NCBI GenBank assembly: GCA_030040215.1
Contig: JASHUD010000180.1
Span: 1 to 9,801 of the forward strand
Direction of reading: 5' to 3'
From: Methylovirgula sp.
GTDB taxonomy: Bacteria; Pseudomonadota; Alphaproteobacteria; Rhizobiales; Beijerinckiaceae
Length of the DNA stretch: 9,801 bases
Under the pieces are notes generated by a model, which saw only the letters and a program-made list of their open reading frames with translations, did no database searches and was not told where the DNA came from. The position numbers were made by a program, and so were the translations under genes. Below, piece by piece: positions 5,679 through 9,801 of this stretch. The first letter of the stretch is position 1. Every line of letters starts with the position of its first letter.

Positions 5679-5788
5679 CGAGCTTGCTCCTGGCCGGTGC
5701 CGCGGCCCCGGCGTTAGGGATCATCAAAGCCAGTCTGGCAACAGAAGACGGCGCTGTCCATCGCCTGCCTTGATCCGTTTCAGAATTG

Positions 5789-5808
5789 TCCCTAACCCGA
5801 CTCGTTAG
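5789..5808. promoter_or_regulatory. Inverted repeat around a GANTC site upstream of cpdR
   Basis: CTAAC (5792-5796) and GTTAG (5804-5808) flank seven bases that contain GACTC (5799-5803), a GANTC methylation site of the CcrM type. A further GTTAGGGA at 5713-5720 is the exact inverse of TCCCTAAC at 5789-5796. The site lies in the 200-bp divergent gap between the amidohydrolase gene and cpdR, about 70 bp before the cpdR start. CcrM sites near promoters can be read by GcrA in alphaproteobacteria; that role is inferred. Confidence 0.35.
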
Positions 5809-5878
5809 CGCAAAGATCCTGGATTTTCACTCGATTTTTACCTAGCCCGGGTCTGATGAGGGGCTATTCCCCGAGGCC

Positions 5879-6274
5879 ATGATGACCGACACGCCCGAGA
5901 TCTCCTTCCCGCCAAATCCGAAGATCCTGCTCGCCGAAGACGACCACGACATGCGCCGCTTTCTGGCGAAGGCGCTGCAAAACGCCGGCTATTCCGTCGC
6001 CTCCTTCGACAACGGGTTATCGGCCTATAACCGGCTGCGCGAAGAGCCGTTCGAGCTGCTCCTCACCGATATCGTCATGCCGGAGATGGACGGGATCGAA
6101 CTGGCGCGCCGAGCGACCGAACTCGATCCGGAGATCAAGGTGATGTTCATCACCGGCTTCGCCGCCGTGGCGCTGAACCCCGACAACCACGCGCCGCGCC
6201 AAGCCAAGATTCTCTCCAAGCCTTTCCACCTGAAGGATCTCGTCAACGAGGTGCAGCGCCTGCTGGCGGCGTGA
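5879..6274 (+). CDS. cpdR: Single-domain response regulator CpdR
   Basis: CpdR is a stand-alone receiver that, when unphosphorylated, directs the ClpXP protease to cell-cycle targets leading to CtrA removal; the CckA-ChpT relay phosphorylates it. The receiver domain fills nearly the whole 131 residues: ILLAEDDHDMRRF with the acidic pocket Glu20-Asp21-Asp22, the phosphoacceptor Asp64 in LLLTDIVMPEMDG, the switch residues FITGFAAVALNPD (90-102) and Lys114 in LSKPFH. No output domain follows, and FITGFAAVALNP is close to rhizobial CpdR1 as I remember it. The protein ends in LLAA, resembling a ClpX-recognised tail. Two ATGs are adjacent (5879 and 5882); GAGG fits the second better (5 nt spacing versus 2), so the true protein may be 130 residues. 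A GGGG-CTATT-CCCC hairpin lies just ahead of the binding site. Confidence 0.93.
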   Translation: MMTDTPEISFPPNPKILLAEDDHDMRRFLAKALQNAGYSVASFDNGLSAYNRLREEPFELLLTDIVMPEMDGIELARRATELDPEIKVMFITGFAAVALNPDNHAPRQAKILSKPFHLKDLVNEVQRLLAA

Positions 6275-6284
6275 GGGCTGCTGC

Positions 6285-6313
6285 TTGCGCCGCCGCCCGG
6301 CAGCCGATATAGG
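6285..6313 (+). promoter_or_regulatory. Predicted promoter for tRNA-Val
   Basis: TTGCGC (6285-6290), a 17-base spacer and TATAGG (6308-6313) give a housekeeping-type promoter with a start near 6320, about 27 nt before the tRNA. It begins 10 bases past the cpdR stop, so the tRNA can be transcribed independently of cpdR. Confidence 0.55.
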
Positions 6314-6346
6314 CTCCCGATCCTCGCGGCAGGTCCAAAGCCGCGC

Positions 6347-6421
<75 letters not shown>

Positions 6422-6850
6422 CGTGACAAACTGAAAAATAAATAGAAATCTTTGAATGTTCATGTGTTTCCCTTTCTTCCGGCCAAAATTTCTCCGGCAT
6501 GAAGGTCATCAGCAATCGTCATCAGCAATAGGTATTCGCCCGAAGCGTCGGCAAGACAGGCAGTTAGCGGCATAAGTGAATGCAAGGACAGCACGCCGCC
6601 GACTCTTCCGAGACTGGCGGCCTTTTATTTGACAGTCTTTTTATCTCGGCTTGATGAAGGCTTCCCAACGATCGCGCTGGCCGGAGGGGAGGCGAAGACC
6701 AATTCAATTATGAATCTCGAAGATCGACAATATCTCGTTGATGAAAATGGAGCGGGGGACCGATTTCGCGCACAAGAACCCGTCCTCCGACAGGGAGAAC
6801 CATTAGCGATGCGCGGCAAAGCAAGATTTCACGAGCTGTTTTGCTGGATT
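6422..6850. other. Gene-poor stretch after tRNA-Val
   Basis: No convincing coding gene lies here. The first 60 bases are A+T-rich. A 13-base unit is repeated back to back at 6505-6517 and 6518-6530 (GTCATCAGCAATC, then GTCATCAGCAATA). A strong plus-strand terminator follows at 6595-6630 with no gene ahead of it. A plus-strand frame from 6629 to 7162 is open but lacks a convincing start and runs antisense through the better-supported small gene at 6851-7105. Confidence 0.5.
6595..6630 (+). terminator. Rho-independent terminator with no assigned gene
   Basis: GCCGCC (6595-6600) pairs with GGCGGC (6616-6621). CTC and GAG inside the loop can extend the structure, and CTTTTATTT follows on the plus strand. 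It lies 174 nt after the tRNA, so it may end the tRNA transcript or an unrecognised small RNA encoded between them. Confidence 0.65.
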
Positions 6851-7105
6851 TTAGCGGTCGCGAAATTTGCCATATTCCTCGATAAGGCCGTGTGCCGTCT
6901 CCATCAGCTGGAATACCGGCATGCGGGCGGCCGTGGTGAAATCCCTACCGGCCATCTGCCGCATTACGATCTCGTTTGCCCTGACCAGCGCGCCTTCTGC
7001 CAGAGAACGGTCGACGTAGGCAACCGCGCTGACGAATTCTCCAAACAGCAAGCTAAGCGCGTTGAGTTGTTGGGTTTCCACGGGGATCGAACTTTGTTCT
7101 TCCAT
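6851..7105 (-). CDS. Small protein of unknown function (84 residues)
   Basis: I do not recognise this protein. It is predicted to be soluble and mostly helical: no signal peptide or long hydrophobic run, with amphipathic stretches such as LNALSLLFGEFVSAVAYVD (18-36) and FQLMETAHGLIEEYGKF (65-81), and a Met/Arg-rich middle (ANEIVMRQMAGRDF). It looks real because GGGAGG lies 8 nt before ATG 7105, an unusually strong ribosome binding site; a GTG at 7114 would overlap that site and is less likely. It is on the same strand as the hydrogenase-like operon but 345 bp downstream, too far to assume co-transcription. A weak third match to the gltB/mmgR motif occurs about 135 bp upstream. Confidence 0.6.
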   Translation of the reverse strand: MEEQSSIPVETQQLNALSLLFGEFVSAVAYVDRSLAEGALVRANEIVMRQMAGRDFTTAARMPVFQLMETAHGLIEEYGKFRDR

Positions 7106-7449
7106 TTTATTCACCTCCCTGTTCGTCTTACCGGGCGCACTTCCTCCTACTCCAGAATTTGATCCGCCCGCGCGACGTTCCGCATAGCTGCGGGGGCTTC
7201 ATGAAAGACTACTCTTCCAACTCTACCTTTTTACGAACGGCCTAACTGACCAACCATTCATTCAAACACTACTTGATCCGGCGTTCAACATTTTAAAATG
7301 AAATCTTGTTCCTATAGGGATTGGCTTGCAACTACCCAGATTTCGTTATGTTTGTTGCATCGCGGGAGCCTCTTTACCTAAGCAATGGACAGCGATCGGC
7401 GCCGGCTGCAGGTTCGCAGAGATTGATATTCAAAACGGCGAAAGCTCCT
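7106..7449. other. A+T-richer intergenic region downstream of the HyfB-like gene
   Basis: No gene is supported here. On the minus strand, AAGGAG directly follows the stop of the HyfB-like gene, but no long frame follows it. No clear terminator for that operon is visible; the best inverted repeats near 7400 are short and lack T-runs. Closer to the small gene, two purine-rich ribosome-binding-like sequences occur in series (around 7115-7119 and 7141-7151 on the minus strand), the upstream one next to a nine-codon frame starting with GTG that ends inside the second. Confidence 0.4.
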
Positions 7450-9468
7450 TCATGACGTCTCAATCATATGGATCAGGTAAGCGGCGATGACGACGACAAA
7501 AATATAAAGTAGGTACAAATTGACGTCGCCCGATTGGATCGGTCTCGCAAACTCAGCCAACCGTTCGACTCCGCGTATGACCGGTTTGTAGAGATAGAGA
7601 TAGAACAGCGGCAATACCCGAAAGCGATAGTGCACGGGCCCCGAGCGGCCCGCCGGATCGTCCGAAGCGCGCTCGACGTGAACATGCGGCTGATACAACG
7701 CGTCGAACGTAACGCGCACCGGATTGGCGAACGCGGTTCCCGTGTATTGCATGCTTGGCTTGAATGCGAGAATGCCACCGTCCCAGACCGGGACAATCCG
7801 CGTCCGGGCAAGCGGCCGCGCCGTCAGGTAGATGAGCACCGGCACCGCCGCGATACAGAACAGGAAGACCGCCAGATAGGTCGGCGAGAACGAAGAGAAG
7901 TTCGTGTGCCCCGGCAGAATCGTTAGGTCGCCGATCAGCAGGTTGGGTTGTAATTCCACGCCGGTTACAGAGTGCGCGACTCTGGCGAGGCCGAGGACCA
8001 CCGCAGGTGCGCCAATGCTCAGCGCGATGCAAGCGACAGCCAGCAGGCCGGGACCGATGACGGGTTGCCCCTTTTCCTTGGCGCAAGCCACGCCGGCGCT
8101 GCGCGGCATCCCCAGGAAGGCAATTCCGAAGGCATGCGCAAAGGCCATGATTGCCAGGCCGCCGGATAACGCCAAAGCCGCCCCGGCCAGCACGATCAAC
8201 GCCCCGACCAGCGGCTGTTCAATGCGGAAGCCTTGAAAAAGGCCTTGGAAAACGAGCCACTCGCTCACGAAACCGTTGAGCGGCGGAAGCCCGGCGATGC
8301 CGAGCGTGCCGATGAGGCTGATCACGGTCGTCACCTTGAGCCGATGGATCAGGCCGCCCATCTCATCCAAATCGCGACTTCCCGTCGTGTGCTCGATGAC
8401 GCCGGCCTCCATGAACAACAGAGTCTTGTACGTGCCGTGATTGAGCACATGATAGAGCGCGGCAAGCAGCAGGAACGCGCCAAGTGCGCCCTGCGCGTAA
8501 GAGATAAAGATCATCGCAGCACCCGCGGCGGTAACGATAATGCCGATGTTCTCAATGCTGTGATAGGCGAGCAACCGTTTGAAATCGCGCTCGATCACTG
8601 CGTAAAGCACGCCGATGACCGCCGTGAAGGCGCCGATGCCCATGGTCAGTACGCCCCACCACGCCGGTCCGCCGCCGAGCAGTTCAAAGGCGAAAAGCAA
8701 GATGCCATAGACGCCGAGCTTGATGACCAGCCCGGAGAGAAATCCCGACCCATCCGCCGGGGCGAGAGGATGCGCCTCGGGAAGCCAGATATGCAGCGGA
8801 ACGACGCCCGCCTTGAACCCGAAGCCAAACAGTGCAAGCACGAAAACCGTGCTGCGCCAGGCAAGCGGCAAGGCGTGGCTGCGGCTGGCCATCGTCGCAA
8901 AATCGAGCGTGCCGGTTTGCACTGCCAAGATTGCAAAAGCGGCAATGATCATCGCGAAGCCCACCTCGCCCAGCGCGAGAAATAGGAAGGCGGCCTTGGC
9001 CACGCCGGGATCGCCGTGATGGCGCAGGATCAGCAGATAACTGAACAGGGTCATCGATTCCCAGGCGACCAGGAAAAACGTCGCATTTCCGGCGACGAGC
9101 AGCCCGAGCGAAGCAAGCAGCACCAAGTTGTAGACGAACAAATAAACCGCGCTACCGCGACTCGGCGTGTGATAGCGCGGGGCAAACAACCCGATCGCCA
9201 GCGCGACGAGGCCGAGCAAGGCCACGAATACCCCGGCAAGCGGATCAAGCCGCAGTGTCACTGCGCCGACAGGATTGTCCGAGCTCAAGATCCAAGCGGC
9301 ACCCGTACCCTGTATCGCAACGAGAGTTCCCCCCGCCGCCGCCAGCGCTCCGCCCAGCGCGGAGACCAGTGCCGAGGCGATCAACGCGGCGCGCGCCGCT
9401 GCGAAGACGGCGATTAGCGCCGCTACCGCCCAGATACACGCCGCGCCCGCCGGCAATAAGGTCATCAT
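7450..9468 (-). CDS. hyfB: Proton-translocating antiporter-like membrane subunit, HyfB/HycC type
   Basis: This 672-residue membrane protein is related to NuoL/MrpA antiporter-like subunits and is closest in layout to HyfB/HycC of formate hydrogenlyase and other group-4 complexes, where it is thought to move protons or sodium. The protein is mostly membrane helices, with about a dozen or more. Key charged residues are in place: Glu137 in VAWESMTLFSYL, Lys219 in FGFKAGVVPLHIWLPEAHPLAP (core motif at 216-237), Lys250 in VIKLGVYG, HSIENIGI (303-310), His340/His344 in LYHVLNHGTYKTL, and Glu403. The C-terminal part holds MQYTGTAFANPVR, a HyfB-type motif. GGAGA precedes the start, and its ATG overlaps the TGA of the upstream NuoB-like gene (ATGA), showing one operon with coupled translation. 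It appears to be the last gene of that operon. The exact complex cannot be told without the large subunit. Confidence 0.88.
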   Translation of the reverse strand: MMTLLPAGAACIWAVAALIAVFAAARAALIASALVSALGGALAAAGGTLVAIQGTGAAWILSSDNPVGAVTLRLDPLAGVFVALLGLVALAIGLFAPRYHTPSRGSAVYLFVYNLVLLASLGLLVAGNATFFLVAWESMTLFSYLLILRHHGDPGVAKAAFLFLALGEVGFAMIIAAFAILAVQTGTLDFATMASRSHALPLAWRSTVFVLALFGFGFKAGVVPLHIWLPEAHPLAPADGSGFLSGLVIKLGVYGILLFAFELLGGGPAWWGVLTMGIGAFTAVIGVLYAVIERDFKRLLAYHSIENIGIIVTAAGAAMIFISYAQGALGAFLLLAALYHVLNHGTYKTLLFMEAGVIEHTTGSRDLDEMGGLIHRLKVTTVISLIGTLGIAGLPPLNGFVSEWLVFQGLFQGFRIEQPLVGALIVLAGAALALSGGLAIMAFAHAFGIAFLGMPRSAGVACAKEKGQPVIGPGLLAVACIALSIGAPAVVLGLARVAHSVTGVELQPNLLIGDLTILPGHTNFSSFSPTYLAVFLFCIAAVPVLIYLTARPLARTRIVPVWDGGILAFKPSMQYTGTAFANPVRVTFDALYQPHVHVERASDDPAGRSGPVHYRFRVLPLFYLYLYKPVIRGVERLAEFARPIQSGDVNLYLLYIFVVVIAAYLIHMIETS

Positions 9469-9801
9469 GCACGTCTCCCTTTGTGCTGGTCGAAACGCAA
9501 GGCTTCTACCTTCTCTTCAAGTCTCCCGACCGCAACGAGAAGTCCCTGCAGGAGGGCCAAAGGGCTTGGCGGACAGCCGGGTACGTAGACGTCGACGGGA
9601 AGCACCCGGTCGATGGCGCCATGGATCAGCATGTCTTCCTCATAGATGCCGCCGAGAGCACAGGCGCCAATTGCCACGACGATCTTTGGATCAGGCATCG
9701 CTACATACGTTTTGTGGAGCGCCCGATCCATGGCTCGCACGCCGGGGCCGGTAACGAGCAGCAGATCGGCATGCCGCGGAGTCGGCGTGAAGAAGAAACC
9801 G
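9465..9801 (-). CDS. NuoB/HycG-like [4Fe-4S] subunit of a group-4 hydrogenase-type complex, C-terminal part (runs off the right edge)
   Basis: The last 111 residues are visible. They contain FTPTPRHADLLLVTGP, PDPKIVVAIGACALGGIY and DVYVPGCPPSP, the conserved second half of the NuoB/HycG/HyfI family. This subunit carries the iron-sulfur cluster nearest the active site of the large subunit. Two of its expected cysteine ligands, in GACALGG and PGCPP, are present; the first pair should lie beyond the window. The wording GACALGG and the short C-terminal tail are closer to group-4 hydrogenase and related subunits than to respiratory complex I. E. coli HycG has a long extension after this point that is absent here. 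The stop codon overlaps the start of the HyfB-like gene. Confidence 0.88.
   Translation of the reverse strand, partial: GFFFTPTPRHADLLLVTGPGVRAMDRALHKTYVAMPDPKIVVAIGACALGGIYEEDMLIHGAIDRVLPVDVYVPGCPPSPLALLQGLLVAVGRLEEKVEALRFDQHKGRRA

Noticed and set aside
4590..5717. Plus-strand open frame of 375 codons over the amidohydrolase gene
   Set aside because: It is antisense to a well-supported enzyme, spans the small-RNA terminator and has no ribosome binding site.
5792..5808. CtrA binding site upstream of cpdR
   Set aside because: The halves are CTAAC and GTTAG rather than TTAA-N7-TTAA and the spacing does not fit, so the GANTC interpretation is kept instead.
6629..7162. Plus-strand open frame of 177 codons
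   Set aside because: Its start lies inside the T-run region of a terminator, it has no clear ribosome binding site, and it covers the better-supported 84-residue gene on the other strand.
7422..7436. TTGATATTCAA as an FNR/Anr site near the hydrogenase-like operon
   Set aside because: The half-sites are too close (TTGA-TAT-TCAA, against TTGAT-N4-ATCAA), and the site is at the 3' end of the operon, not at a promoter.
8233..8985. Plus-strand open frame of 250 codons inside the HyfB-like gene
   Set aside because: It is antisense to a conserved membrane protein; its highly charged translation is the expected complement of hydrophobic codons.

Overview
The window looks like chromosomal DNA from an alphaproteobacterium of the Hyphomicrobiales (Rhizobiales) type. 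It is GC-rich. It carries a CpdR-type cell-cycle response regulator beside an N-formylglutamate amidohydrolase, a CcrM-type GANTC site next to cpdR, and what looks like the alphaproteobacterial suhB/mmgR small RNA beside an inositol-monophosphatase-family gene. From memory, Sinorhizobium meliloti has a similar order (ibpA, inositol-monophosphatase-like gene, mmgR, N-formylglutamate amidohydrolase, cpdR1), so bases 1 to about 6420 read as a conserved rhizobial core block. Genus cannot be fixed from this window.

Layout. Bases 1-839 (minus) hold the start of gltB, the large subunit of glutamate synthase; it runs off the left edge. Its leader (840-964) has alternative hairpins and a 25-bp palindrome. 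A secreted PepSY-like protein (1314-1835, plus) converges on an IbpA-type small heat-shock gene (1899-2372, minus) across a hairpin terminator. The heat-shock leader has the marks of a ROSE RNA thermometer. An alpha/beta hydrolase with Cys in place of the usual Ser nucleophile (2574-3599, plus) converges on a HisN/SuhB-like phosphatase (3596-4396, minus), the two stop codons lying in one CCTAGG. The candidate mmgR RNA (about 4625-4715, plus) follows. Then come N-formylglutamate amidohydrolase (4734-5678, minus), cpdR (5879-6274, plus) and tRNA-Val(GAC) (6347-6421, plus).

After the tRNA the character changes. About 1 kb is gene-poor and more A+T-rich, with one orphan 84-aa gene (6851-7105, minus) and an unassigned plus-strand terminator. 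Beyond it lies the 3' end of an operon for a membrane-bound group-4 hydrogenase-like or complex-I-like enzyme: a HyfB/HycC-like antiporter subunit (7450-9468, minus) preceded by a truncated NuoB/HycG-like Fe-S subunit (9465-9801, minus). The tRNA may mark the edge of an accessory segment.

How the parts may work together. Several genes concern nitrogen and glutamate: GltB makes glutamate, the amidohydrolase releases it from N-formylglutamate, and mmgR is, as I recall, controlled by nitrogen source in S. meliloti. An 18-nt sequence with a single mismatch occurs upstream of both gltB and the mmgR candidate, so a shared regulator is the main testable idea here. I did not find an evidently new multi-gene system; the most notable signals are regulatory, plus the Cys-nucleophile hydrolase.
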